NCBI GenBank assembly: GCA_963855995.1
Contig: OY979717.1
Span: forward strand, 61,844,243-61,908,242
DNA length: 64,000 nt
Direction: 5' to 3'
Source of the DNA: Muricea muricata
Taxonomy: Eukaryota; Cnidaria; Anthozoa; Malacalcyonacea; Plexauridae
Shown here: positions 1 to 13,100 of the stretch, in pieces
Layout of the letters: each line of letters begins with the position of its first letter
Numbering within the stretch: position 1 is the first letter of the stretch
Program-made: the position numbers and the translations under genes
The notes under the pieces: model-generated
Seen by the model: only the letters and a program-made list of their open reading frames with translations
Databases searched by the model: none
Told to the model about the DNA's origin: nothing

Positions 1-360
1 TTGGATTTCGTGCATTCGTAGAACAAAACTGTTTGATATCGCGCAAATTATCATCTAGGTAAAGAATGACAGAAGGTGGTTTTCCTTTAGTCTGAATTAT
101 TTCTTGTATAAAGGGATGATCATGTCAGACAGGAGAGTTTGTGGTACATTACCAGTTTTCTTCTTTTTCACTTGGTACTTCGCATTTTGTATCTGTTTTA
201 AGTCTCTTGGGGAACAGTCCGATCCGTTAAGTACCATGCGTTCGTAGATGTCTCTTGGCGCTAATGCTTTATTGCTATCCCTCAGTTCTTCAAACTTTCG
301 CTTTACAGAGCATGATGTACGGACGTATTCGCTTGTCGTCTTCTTGCTATTACCATGTGG
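1..360 (-). pseudogene. Fragment of a repetitive invertebrate family (MULE-transposase-like proteins)
   Basis: The minus strand reads as open protein from about 360 down to 140 (it includes the stretches IYERMVLNGSDC and SPRDLKQIQNAKY). A frame change near 120-140 is then needed to continue with HPFIQEIIQTKGKPPS and ILYLDDNLRDIKQFC to the window edge. This wording (a Lys-rich linker, HPFIQE, then an ILYxDxQLxDLKxFC-like stretch) resembles multi-copy uncharacterised proteins of corals and Hydra that precede a MULE-type transposase core. The frame break and the missing ends suggest a decayed copy. It lies inside or beyond an intron of the TTC19-like gene on the same strand, but does not read like TTC19. 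Family assignment is from memory of the motif style and is tentative. Confidence 0.4.
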
Positions 361-584
361 GACAGAGTCCTGACAATATTATTTAGTAGCCAATCATAAG
401 CTTTGTTTACTACAAACCAGCTTGTGAATCATACGAACTTTCAAACAAATAATTTGCGAAGTTCGCAACCGCTCGCGGAAAAGCAATCTCAAATTGATTG
501 CAAACAGTCAAAATATAACGAAATGCATTAAAACTTTACATTAAAAAGCTATTTTTAATTTTACAGATACTACAGACAGTGTTA

Positions 585-675
585 CCTTTCACCGGGCGGT
601 ATTTTCACTACTGCCGGGCGGTCCCAGGCGGTAAAATATTTTTCCGGACGGCCCCGGGCGGTGTTTAGTAGGACC
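585..675. repeat. GC-rich cluster of CCGGGCGGT-like motifs
   Basis: Five near copies of the motif CCGGGCGGT (variants CCCAGGCGGT and CCGGACGG) stand within about 90 bases of otherwise AT-rich DNA. They lie just downstream of exon 3 of the minus-strand TTC19-like gene. The motif occurs as direct copies spaced irregularly, some followed by an A/T stretch. It may be the end of a transposon or a small satellite; I cannot assign a function. Confidence 0.5.
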
Positions 676-694
676 GGTAAAGTATGATCATTAC

Positions 695-3579
695 CTGATC
701 AGTGATGAAGACAAATTTTGTAGTCAATGTTGACATTCTTTGATGAGACTGAGTTTCTGAATCAATAAGCTTTTTCACTTGTTGCAATGCGTCTTTGTAC
801 AGTTGGACGGCCTTGTCGTAATTTTTTCCTTTTTTATGTGACTCCTGTACAAATGAGATTAATGTAAGTCAGTGTTGCATGACAACTAAACGTTATTTGT
901 GTACGACCAAGGTAAATAATCAATTGGCTTAACAAAAAGAGTATCAAGCATATCAAGATTGAAGCATTGCATTGCTGGAAATTATAGTTCTTGAAACTTT
1001 TTTTCGATATTAGTTTAATACAAGTACACATGATCTCTCTGCCACTCAATTGCAAATAATTGCTACACAGGCCATAATAACACCAGCAGTATTCCTGTAT
1101 ACACTACTTTACATCATATGGTGAAATTTAAAAAATCATACAACATCAGATAAAATAACACCAATTAAGGGATTTTAATGTGTAATAAAAAATATCTCAC
1201 TTGGGCAATCTTAATGAGTCCATCTAATTCTTCCATTTCCCTATCACGTTTATCATTTTCAAATTTCTTGCTCCAGCCATAAAGAATACCACCACTCAAA
1301 CCTAATCAGAAAATTGTTTATTGCCCTAAGTTCATATATTATTGTAAGGGATTTTAAACGTTTTTGACCAAGGGTCAATCATATGATGATACAGTACGCA
1401 ACAGCAGGGCAGGCTACAGAAAGCATTAGCGCTCAAGGCCAGTGTGACCTGGTATATTCATTACCTTGGGCTCCTCAGTCAAAATATTTTACTAATTTCC
1501 AATTTTTGGCTTCCTAAACAGCACAGAATTCCCAGTTTCAAAACACCTTTTTATTTCAAGGGCCAGGACTGAGAATTTTTTTAAAACAAGTTTCAGTTGT
1601 AGTGGACCCCTGGGATAATGTCGCTCAAGTGTCTCAACAATTTTGTCCAAGATTGCAGGTCATCATAGATAGATCATCAAGGAGGCTAGTGATGATCAAG
1701 GGAGGTGTTGCATTTTGCAAGCACATATTGGCAGTAGGACTGGTGTATTTTACATCGTGCTTTGACCTATACATCTTGTTTAGCAGTGATTCAATTTTTA
1801 AAAATAAAATGTTTGTATACAGCATTTACTTGCAGAAAATATTTTTGCTGACTTTGTGGTCCCAGAAAATAGAATGTTTTGTTAGTCAGTAAAAGTATAT
1901 AATATAGTAACAATAGTTTGTAGTTCTAGTTTAATTTGTGATGTAATAGTATGCATATCTCAAAATGAAATGACATCAACCAAAAATACAAAAACAATAT
2001 TCTTTGTGATATTGTGGGTTTTGTCACAATAAGCATACTAGTATAGACACCGACTCTAATATTTGAATAATTATATCTTTTGGTTCAGTTTTGCACCATG
2101 TTCTCAAAAATAGAAATTAATATGCTCCTTATTGCTAGCTTGAAAGGAAAATTTAAAACAAATTAATTTATATGGTAAATGCTTACAGGAAAATTGGAAG
2201 GAATTTCAGCAGATATTTTCAAGACATTTTTATTGGAAATTTAGCCTCGAGTGAGTGAGCCTTTAGCCTAGGTACCTTGCCCCCCCCCCCCCTGTTTCAC
2301 CCAGTCTTGTTAGAGCTTAAAGAACCTGTACAGTAGAAGGCACAATTATGTAAGTAGCATTACATCAAATGTTAATTTGATATTACTGTAATAGCTTATC
2401 TCTTTTAGCTGCAAAGATATCGAAAGTAAAAAATATAAATTGCTGATTCAGCATAAGTTGCAATGCCACTAGTTCAATGAATACAAGACTGAGCATAGTT
2501 CAGTTATGGTTTCAAACTCAAAATATTGAGAAAAATTATAAAGTAACAGTGTTTTTATAAAACTTTATAATATATCATTTGTGAATCCTGAACACTGATT
2601 GGTTAAGAGCCGTGTTTACATAACTCAATGTAAACACAGAAAATTCCCTGCCACTTGTAAACACGGAAATTTTTTGTATTCTTCGAGCTTTTGACATTGC
2701 TATGTTATAAAAAAATTATAAAACATTTTTCCGTGTTGTTATAAAGTGATATCAACACCTGTGGAAATTGGAAAAATTTGAAGTTGTGTGAAAACACTCC
2801 ACTCTTCGGGCGTTGTGTTTCCACACAAGTTCTCGTTTTTCTAATTTCCACTCATGCTGAGATAACTGTATAAACATGCAAAAAATGTTTTATAGTTCTT
2901 AAATAGAAACTGGTTACTGTGGTTAGGATGAAATAATATTAGAAGTGTATCTACTATCATACCTATTTCTTGCCTAAAGTTCACTGGATGGATAATAATT
3001 ACCCTCTCTTACATGACATATTGTAAACTCTTACCCAAATCCCAACACTTACCCTAACCCTACATGGCCAGGTATTCTGTTATTGTACCCTGATTTGCAC
3101 CTTTCTTGTGCAGTTGTGCTCACAGCTTAAACCTAGGCTCCATTCATAGCTATGTGTTAATAAGCAAAAACATACAAGTACTGTATGTTTTCCAACCTGG
3201 TGCAAGTTTCTCTATGGAAAACACCACTGCAGCACTGCCCACACCCCAAACCAAGGCAACAACACTTGCCTGCAAAAATCAAAATGAGTATTTCTTTTCT
3301 TCTCATGAATGATCCTGGATATGTAGAAAGTCTTCTCCAAGTATTACTTCTGAAATAGATTCTTTGATTTCTTCTCCACAATAGTGGCTGGCCAGCAATG
3401 TCACAACATTTAAACTGTACGATTTTCTGACTATAAAGCCGTACAGGCTTTATATTTGTTTTAAGGCATGTCGTTGTGCTATTTGATGTCATATACAAAC
3501 CTTTCAAAAATAACTGAAATCTACGAGTTCTTACTGGAGTGTATATGTATCCAAAGTTCAAAAATCGGATTCGGACCAT
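695..3579 (-). CDS. TTC19: Mitochondrial TPR protein, probably TTC19, 5' part (three exons; continues left)
   Basis: Three exons join in phase: 3270-3579, 1201-1301 and 695-844. The start at 3579 has a strong context (ACCATGG). The first ~95 residues are rich in Arg, Ser and Thr and poor in acidic residues, including RLYSQK and RRLSTYPGSFMRRK, as expected of a mitochondrial presequence. A hydrophobic segment (ILILIFAGLSGGILYGW) is formed exactly across the first splice junction, giving one membrane span. A charged stretch and a TPR-like helix pair (KKGKNYDKAVQLYKDALQQ) follow. TTC19 is an inner-membrane protein of this layout that helps complex III turnover. The first intron uses a GC donor (AG/GCAAGT). 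No left-hand exons are visible before the edge. Another mitochondrial TPR protein is possible; the exon structure is surer than the name. Confidence 0.5.
1302..3269. other. Intron 1 of the TTC19-like gene
   Basis: No exon recognised. It holds a C homopolymer near 2280. At about 2560-2880 is a copy of a dispersed repeat (containing ATATATCATTTGTGAATCCTG and TAAGAGCCGTGTTTACATAAC). A second copy of that repeat lies at 41780-42010 in WDR75 intron 1. Confidence 0.5.
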
Positions 3580-4163
3580 GGTTGTAAACTTGTATAGATA
3601 CTGGAAGTGAAGAATAACTGCAAATCCTTTCTAAATCCTTTACATATTCCTATATTATATTATTTCACACAGCAATGCCGAAATAAGAACAATTTTCTGT
3701 TCTTCAATATTTATTTTTAGTTTTTAGTGATTAGTTGATAACAATTGACAATATGGGATCCCAGGTTACATTTGGGTGGTTTATGCTTAAGATGGGCAAA
3801 TGATGGAGTGCAGTTGTGCCACAGTTGTGCAGTCAATTTAAAGGCAAAATACATTACATCTTACGCATTCAAATTGCACCAAGAAACGAGTTTTAACAAT
3901 ACCGTACAAATTTTTTTTCTCAACATTTAACATTAATTTTGATTTTTGAAGGTTAAAGTTCATATTTCGTAGGTGCAGTGGTACCACACATTGTTCATGT
4001 GGATGCATTTGGGATACATTTAGGGATTTTGAGAACTCCCGCGAGTTGCGCGAAAAGGGCGGCAAATTGAAAAATGTCTGTAAGCGGGAAAGCGATTCGT
4101 TTGTTGGTAAAAATGTATTTTACGATCACAGATATTTGGCGAACGCTAAAACTGTGAGATGTA
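3580..4163. promoter_or_regulatory. Shared divergent promoter region, TTC19-like gene / BARD1
   Basis: The two start codons are 584 bp apart on opposite strands, and no exon lies between them. The BARD1-proximal 120 bases are the most GC-rich part. They contain GCGCGAAAA at 4048-4056, which reads TTTTCGCGC on the other strand and matches the E2F consensus. Vertebrate BARD1 is cell-cycle regulated, so an E2F site here would make sense. No TATA box is evident. The 5' UTR limits are not visible. Confidence 0.45.
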
Positions 4164-7100
4164 ATGGATTGGATACGAGCTCGTCCCTTTTTGGAAGAGT
4201 TAGTGAATCTGTTGACCTGTGCGATTTGGTAATATAAATATGATCGACTTTATATAGTCTCTCTAGATTTATGTCGCGCTATATAGTTGTATTTGCTGAC
4301 GAGTTTTTAAATAATTTTTCTGAAAAGTTCCTATTCTGATAAAATTATTTTTGTAGTAAAGGCTATCTGAAAGATCCATGCACCTTGGATAGCTGTGATC
4401 ACAATTTCTGCAGGTATACATTCATACCAGTACATTTATTTTATATATGTATCATTGCATATAAATGGTCAGACTGCAGAGTATGGCAAGTGCACACGCG
4501 AGATATTTTTGTTCAATGACTTTACACACTTGAAGTTTTTAACGAGAAAAACATCGAAACTTAATAGGTCTTTAAAAGTTTAGATAGAGTGACTTTGTTT
4601 TAGATTGTATATTAAGTTTTTATCAAGTATTGTGTAGGCATAGCTAACTCTACAAGAAGGCAGAAGATTCAAGAAAGCAAAACTTCTAGTCAATTATGGA
4701 GGGAAGTATGATATTGTAATTTAATTTACAATTATGTGGTCAATTGTCTCGAATGCACACTTGATATTGCAGTTGCTGACTTGCACACCTGGATTTTGTT
4801 TTGTACACTTGAGTTCTCGTCGAATTCTGCCATACTCTGCAGTCTGGTATGATGGGCTGACAAGTATAGTTCCAAGCTGATATGTGGCTCGCTCGTATAT
4901 TATTCATGTTGTAGTATCGTTTTTATTCATTAATGTTCAATAAATTGACAGTATAGCCTCGTTTTTGTGATTAAAATATATGCTTTTTATTATGTTATAC
5001 TAGGGATGCTGTCAAACACTGTTACAGTTATAATCATTAACTAAATGTGAACATAATCAAACTCATATGAAAAATTGAAACTACCTAGCGAAATTTAACG
5101 CACCCTGCGACATAACAGGCTTACAATCAACCTCTTAGTGTAACACCTCAAAATAAATATAAAAGGTTGAAAAGATTAAAACCCATCAAGTGGTCTTGAA
5201 AAACATGAATTTATCAAAATAGATTGTGCTCAGGATATTGGTTGTGCTTATCCTTTACATGGATCATTCCACAATTGCGCAAAGGATTGCAGCATGTACA
5301 TTTTCCCAGAATGCATGGCTGGTATCAAGTAGAAATTACTTAATAAAAATGACACAAGATCACCAAATGATGAGAAATTTTAGCACAATAAACAAATCTA
5401 CAAATATGATTTGTTTAGTCGTTGACACTTTAGATCTTCCTGATAATTTGTTACAATGAGCCAGGGGGTTGGGGAGAGGGGGCAGGGAATGGTTGTAGTA
5501 ACAATTGCTTCATGGATTAGTTGGAATCTGTGGTGTGCCAACATAATTTACATAACTGCTGTTATAAAACAGGTGAAATAGTAAATCAGATAGTGTCTAA
5601 TTATACTATTTGTACTTGAAAGAACATTGAAATAATGACCATAATAAACTCTTTAACCAGTACACAGCAAATTAAAAATGCACAAGTTGCAGCAAGTCTG
5701 CTCCATGCGTGTCACCTGGCAATCATCGATCCATTGTCAGGCCATGTTTGCATCACTAATTCCTGCAGCTTGATGAAATCAAATCTGAGCACTGCAGGTT
5801 GTAACCAGCTTGGTGCAAGTTGATTCTCAAGCCATTTTATTCACAAGTTTAATGCAAGTTGTCTAAACAATTTGCAGGAATGAAGTCGATCTGCAAATAT
5901 CAAGTTCCATCAAGTCTGATTTTCACAGACTTGATGAAACTTCATGACCAATTTGTATCAAGCTGGTAAAATCTACAACTTGCAACAAGTCTGTGGCATT
6001 TCTGGCTGAGTGTGTAGGCAACTTAGCTGTCAGTATATATAATTGTGAAATACAATGTACAAATATCATTGGCTATTGTATTAATTAATATCAGTTTTTA
6101 TTTACTGAAAATAGAAAATGTATTGTGGAAAGTTTGGGTAGTGAGTCAAAGTGTCCAGAATGTGGCTCATTTTCTTGGCTGAAAGATATAAGATTGAATC
6201 ATCAGTTGGCTGCAATTGTGAATATGATGATGACACTACAGTCATTCATTGGTATAAATATGGAAGGTTTGTTTAATTTTTATTAAGGTACAAGAATTAA
6301 GCTAGCATTATGTGCAAATTAAAATGTGATAAAATGAAATGTAAAGTCAGTCAGAAGAATTTAAAATGATACGAAATACCAAAAGTACAGTTCTTGATTA
6401 GTTTGGAAGGCCGTAGCAATAGTTTACATCAGAAATAAATACTTGTCTACTGTTTCCTCCCAATATGTTTTTATTATTTTATTCATGCAGTTTTTAAATA
6501 ACGATAGTAGTTACAGCTTCAGCATATAGTTTTATTCTTTGAACAACCCATACTTCACTATTATTCAACATGATGTCTAAGCTTATTCATTATTAATGAT
6601 AATTTTTCATTCATGCACAAAACTTATTTTGTTTCTATACCGTAGTTGAAAATGCTGAACCTCAAGTTGAAGATGAGTCTGGATTGTCAGAAACCTTTAC
6701 TTTTGCCTCTGATGAAGAAATGCCTTGGGAAAATTTTAATGAGAAAATTGTACCCGATCAAAGTCATGATGAACAGCAGGACTCATCATCTGAATCTGTC
6801 AGTATCATAAAACCTGGTGGCAATACCAAAGAATTTGAAACAAACCGAAAAACAGATGTCACAGTTCACGCTGACACTAAAGAATCTGACGGTGAAGAAC
6901 TTCACGTTAGTTCAGTAGATAACACAGATAACAAACAAAGGAATGTGAGAATTTCAACCTGCACAAAACACAACAAAAGACTGCAGCCACCAAGTGTCAC
7001 TACAAGTCGTACGGATACAGAGTCCCGGTTAACTCGCACTACTATCTCAGAAGCACTAAATGAAAGGACAAAAGTGAAAGAAAATGTGATTAACAGACGT

Positions 7101-10100
7101 GAAAAGATTACCAAACATCAAGGTGTTACACTCCAGAAGCATAATGAAGATACCAGAGAGGATAGTGATGATTTGGAACAAGAAGATAGAACTAGAAGAA
7201 AACCTGCAAACATTAGAAGAAACAAAAAGATGCGAAAACTACCACGTGAGACCGTACAAAGTAGTGTAGAATGCGACCGTGACGATGATGATGATTTGGA
7301 ACTAGAAGATAGGACTGGAAGAAAACCAGCGTCTATTGAAAAGAAAAAGATGAGAAAATCGCCAAGTGAAACAGTACAGAGTAGTGCGCAATCCGACAGC
7401 GAGCAGGAGAATTTGAAGCAAAATGGAACTGGAAGAAAACCAGTATCTATTAGAAGAAAGAGAAAGTTGAGAAAAGCACAAAGTAACACGGTACAGAGTA
7501 GTGTAGAATCCGACAATGAGGTTGATGATGATTTGGAACAAGAAGATATTACTGAAAGAAAACAAGCGTCTATTAGAAAGAAAAAGATGGGAAAATCACC
7601 AAGTGCGACGGTACAGGGTAGTGGAGAATGGGATTGTGATGATGATTTGGAACACGAAAATAGAAGTGGAAGAAAACCAGTGCCTACTAGAGACAAAAAG
7701 ATGAGAAAACCGCAAAGTGAAACAGTACAGAGTAGTGCGCAATCCGACAGCGAAGAGGATTTGGAACAAGGTAGAACTGGAAGAAAACCAGTGTCTATTA
7801 GAGAGAAAAAGATGCGAAAACCGCAAAGTGAAACAGTACAGAGTAGTGCGCAATCCGACAGCGAAGAGGATTTGGAACAAGATAGAACTGGAAGAAAACC
7901 AGTGTCTATTAGAGAGAAAAAGATGAGAAAACCGCAAAGTGAAACAGAACAGAGTAGTGCGCAATCCGACAGCGAGGAGGATTTGGAACAAGATAGAACA
8001 GGGACGAAACCAGTGTTTATTAAAAGAAAGAAAAGTATGGGAAAACCGCAAGGTGAGACGGTAAAGAGTAGTGTAGAATCCGTCAGTGAAGCAGACAACA
8101 TAAGAACAGCAAGTGCAAACATTAGACAACGTCGGAATTTAAGAAAATCAACTGCAGTCGCAGGCAATAAAAAGACGAACAAACAGGCAAGGGATGTGTC
8201 CCTGAGTGCAACAGAATTAAGTAAAAGTGACGCAAAGCACGATTCAGAAATAGTTGAAAATGAAATTCCGAAACGACATTGCCGCGAGGATACTGATAAT
8301 TTGGAACAAAATAGAGCAGGAAGAAAACCAGCGTCTATTGAAAAGAAAAAGATGAGAAAATCGCCAAGTGAAACAGAACAGAGTAGTGCGCAATCCGACA
8401 GCGAGGAGGAGAATTTGGAACAAAATAGAACTGGAAAAAAACCAGTGTCTATTAGAAGAAAGAAAAAGTTGAGAAAAACACAGAGTAACACGGTACAGAG
8501 TAGTGTAGAATCCGACAGAGAGGTTGATGATGATTTGGAACAAGAAGATATCACTGAAAGAAAACAAGCGTCTATTAGAAAGAAAAAGATGGGAAAATCA
8601 CCAAGTGCGACGGTACAGAGTAGTGGAGAATGGGATTGTGATGATGATTTGGAACAAGAAGATATCACTGAAAGAAAACCAGCGTCTATTAGAAAGAAAA
8701 AGATGAGAAAATCGCCAAGTGAAAAAGTACAGAATAGTGCGCAATCTGACAGCGAGCAGGAGAATTTGGAACAAAATAGAACTGGAAGAACACCAGTATC
8801 TATTAGAAGAAAGAGAAAGTTGAGAGAAGCACAAGGTAAGACGGTACAGAGTAGTGTAGAATCCGACAGTGAGGTTGAAGATGATTTGGATGATATTTCT
8901 GAAAGAAAACAAGCGTCTATTAGAAAGAAAAAGATAGCAAAGTCACCAAGTGCGATGGTACAGAGTAGTGGAGAATGCGACAGTGAAGCAGACAACATAA
9001 GAACAGCAAGTGCAAACATGAGGCAACGTCGGAATTTAAAAAAATCAGCTACAGTCGGAGGCAATAAAAAGACGAACAAGCAGGCAAGGGATGTGTACCT
9101 GAGTGCAACAGAGTTAAGTAAAAGTGACGCAAAGCACGATTCAGAAATAGCTGAAAATGAAATTCCGAAACGACATTGCCGCGAGGATGTAAGGAAATTG
9201 TCTTCAGTCAAAAGAAAGAAAAAGAAGACCATACAACGTAGCAGTAGTCGTAGAAAAGTGGACGCTAATATCGTAAAATCTGTTACTAGTACCGTAGCGA
9301 CCGAAGAAAAGAGTGTGAAACCACGTTCCAGTGCAGGAAAATCAACCACCGTCGTAGAAAACATAACAACAAAGCAGTGGCCAGTCTGGAGTAGCACTGG
9401 AGATTCCGACAACGAGACAAACGAAGAAGCTACAAATGTGATCCACACAAGAAAATCAGCCAGAGCAAACAATAAGTTACAGGTGAATACTGAAACAACC
9501 TCCGATTCTGAAGAAAACAATGTTAGTACAATAAAAGCAAGATTTACGAATGAGGATATTAACATAAAACATGATATTAACATAAAACAACGCTGGAATC
9601 TCAGGCAACCAAATACAGACAGAAAACGGACAAGTTTGATGTTACGCCCTACGTTCACGAAAGAAGAAAGCGATACAAAATCGATGGAAAATGAAGAAGA
9701 GGCAACGAAAACAGGGACTCTCCTTGAGCAAAATCCTCTTGCTCATGCTGTAAAACAAAGTAAGAGCGGCAGAAAGAATTCTTTTGAACAAGAGTCTGGT
9801 GCTAAAGCGAAACAAAGAAAATGTGGCGTCATTAAAAGTATGACAACGAAAATTATGGAAGATATGACCGTGGAACAGACACTAAAGTCAAGTGTCCAAG
9901 GACATCGCGATGCAACTGAAAGTGACCCGGACGGCATACAGAAATCAAATCGTAAAACGGCATTTTCGAAAATAGATATTGGAGCAGGACCGCCAGTCCA
10001 AAGACCGTCGAAACGTGCTACACAGAGAAAGAATTGCCAGAATGCGTCGCAAAATATTGTTGGTAATAAAATGTACTTTTTAAGGCATAAGTTGAATCCA

Positions 10101-13100
10101 ACTTCCAAATTGATTGATGTTCCTTTTGACTTTACACAACAAGAAGATCCATTTCACTTTAGCGGTACATCAGAAAAGGATAATAACCACTGTACTGATG
10201 AAAGTGATCATAATAATGATGGCACTGATCTGGATGATATACCTGATTATAATGATATCGATAATGATGATCATCACGATAATTATGATCATCACGATAA
10301 TGATGACGGTGGTTACGATTATGATGGTGATGATCATGGACAAAAAATATCAAAATCTTCCACGACTACATCAGTTCATGCTCGGAAATCAAAACGAGAG
10401 AAATCAAAACCACGCAATACGAGATCTTCCAAAATAAGATCGGCAAACGAGATGACAGAACAATTTACGAAGCTTAGAGGCAGACCTACAAAGAATCATG
10501 AATTCGAGAACGGTAACAACAACCTCAATCAGTCGTCGATGGTTGTCAACGACGAAAATGTTATACTCGACACTAAAAGAAGACGCGCACGAGGAAAAAA
10601 ATATAACATTCGACAATATTTAATCGCCGTTGATCCTACAGATACTTATGAAATTTCTTCAGATGATCGTGAGTAAACACTTTGTTTTTTTTTTCACGTG
10701 TTGTAATAGTGCAGTACGAACATTTTCTTAAAAGGTGGTCCGTTAAACAAGCAGAACAATTTTTAAACTTTTTTTGCTTAACAGAGGTAGAAAAGTTTTT
10801 TTCACTCTGGGATGCATGGGTTCAGTGAGATTGATTTATCAAATGTATTGATCAGACTGTATTAAATTGTATTCTCTGCAAAAATTTATATGTAATTATA
10901 ATAGTAGCACAGTTAATTTTGTTAATTGTCTGAAATGTTCTGCGATAATTGAAATCCCAAAAAAAAATGCTGGTACCTAGGTCCCCAGGATTCATTAATT
11001 TTTTAACCTCTCTAAGTTGACAATGTATTTATAGCGTTGAAGAAGACTTTAGCCCTGTCGGGACCGTCTACTGTAGATGCCTTTTAATAATTTTATTTTT
11101 TGTTTATTTCTACCACCAGCACCGCGAAAGAAATCTCGAAATTTATCGACATCATCGATTTTTCAAAATTCTCAGAACGCCATCCCTTTCTCTCAAACTT
11201 CGCATAATGTTGCCGAGTTGTCTCAGAAATCGAGAAATAAGAAAGGAGAGACGCCTTTACATCTAGCTGCGATTAAGGTGTATATTTAAAAATGCTTTTG
11301 GCCTACAAAAATTTACATCTAATTTTTCTGCTCTCCTTTCAACTGACTTTTTTTTTTTCTAGGGAGATGTAGTCTTGGCACAGAAACTTATCAGTGAAGG
11401 AGCAGATCCAAACATGAAAGATCATGCCGGATGGACCCCATTAGTAAGAAATATTTCCCTTTCAAGACTTTCTTTTTTTGAACACATTCATTGGCACATT
11501 GTGATTACAAAATGTTCATAAAAACATATGTCTACATTAGCTCATGGGTTAAATGATTTATCGAACATCTGAAGTTCGGTCTAAAATTCAAATAGAGAAG
11601 GCTAAAAATGTTTTGAGTGGCACAAAAAATCGTAAACGTTGTTCGCACATCGTTTGTTTTGAGCTTTTTCGGTGTACTGTATATGCAATGTCAATGCTAT
11701 ATATACAGGCGGTAAAATCACACATTACTGGTTCAGCCATTACATTTAAGGGGTACTTCGGCTTGAATAATTGCTATTATTGGCTATTTTAACTTGTGTG
11801 TGTTTATTGCAGCACGAAGCATGCAACCATGGTCATGTGGAGATCGTTAAGTTATTTTTAAACAATAACGCTTTAATAAATATTCCTGGATGTGATAATG
11901 ACACACCACTTCATGATGCGGTTGCAAATGGTCGTTTGAGAATTGTTAAACTTCTTGTCGCAAGAGGAGCTATTTTAACAGCCAGGTATACTTAATTTGT
12001 CCTGATAAATTTTTTTCTAGTTTTTCAATCCGATCTTGACCAGGGTTGTCCGTGAAATTGGTTACACTGTTAGTATAAGACCTATTATTTTAGGAGTTTT
12101 GATTGGTTAAGAGCTAAAGGTGAAATCGTCATATCCGCTTGGTGGTTGCCCAAATTTGGGATTGAAAATAAATACATGTATACGACATTATGAGTCATTT
12201 CGTCGTATATTGAAAACAAATATACATTTTGACTCGTTTCGTCGTATATTGAAACAAGATATGACGTCACGCTATAAATTATGCGGCTTTTGACTTACCT
12301 TGTAATCTGACAATTGTTTTAAGAATATTTTTTTCGTACTCTGATTGGCTTATTAAAGTTTCGAACAATTTCATGGTGTTCCATTATTAGCAGCTTGTGT
12401 CTTCTTGCTTACAAAACAAGCGTTTGAGCTTATAGTCATTTGTAACGATGGCTCTTGCGTTCCAGCACAACGTTTAACAGTGATATTTTCGTTAAATGTT
12501 TGACCCATATAGAAACAAACAAGGTTTATTACCAATGGATTATGCTGTAACAAAGGAGATGAAAGCTGCGCTGAATCCACTTGTTAAATCATCGAGTACA
12601 AAATCTGAAGGAAAAATTGAAATTTTAAAGGTACGTAGATTAAACGCCCTGTCACACTGTGCAATTTTTCATGCAACTTGCGATGCAATTCTACTCTTGG
12701 GAGGTTTAAAGTTGGCAAATACATGCTTCCATCACAGTTTGCCAAAATATTTTTAACATGCCAAACATTTGTCACAAATTTACATCTCTTAAGAGTAGAA
12801 TTGCGTTGCAAGTTGCAAGAAAAATTGCACTATGTGACAGGGCCGTAACGCCGAAGTGCATAATTATCAATACATTTTTCTGATTAGTTTTTTGTTATAC
12901 CTTGCTCCGATTCACTGACGTGCCATTTTTGGTTACCACGTCTTTGGATATTGTAGTGCGTGTTAGGAAACCCTGCATGCCGCAATTGCACGAATGTTTT
13001 CTACACAACCATTACAACACACAACCGTACAGTATTTTTCATTGCCAATACAAGTGTGTCAATGAAAATCACTCTTGGCTGGTGCTCCATCTTTCATCCA

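Noticed and set aside
1-360. Treating the left-edge minus frame as the next exon of the TTC19-like gene
   Set aside because: Its wording matches a repetitive family rather than TPRs, and it carries a frame break.
7118-9658. Long minus-strand open frame (about 846 codons) opposite BARD1 exon 4
   Set aside because: It is the mirror of the repetitive, stop-poor BARD1 array. Composition is Ser/Leu/Phe repeats with no domain, and no splice context supports it.
10114-10437. Overlapping plus and minus frames rich in Ile/Met or His/Asp
   Set aside because: Out-of-frame shadows of the Asp/His run of BARD1.
12481-12512. Starting BARD1 exon 8 at the AACAG or CCAG acceptors near 12458-12480
   Set aside because: Both lead to an in-frame stop before GLLPMDY. 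The acceptor ATATAG at 12512 keeps the frame and the ankyrin sequence.
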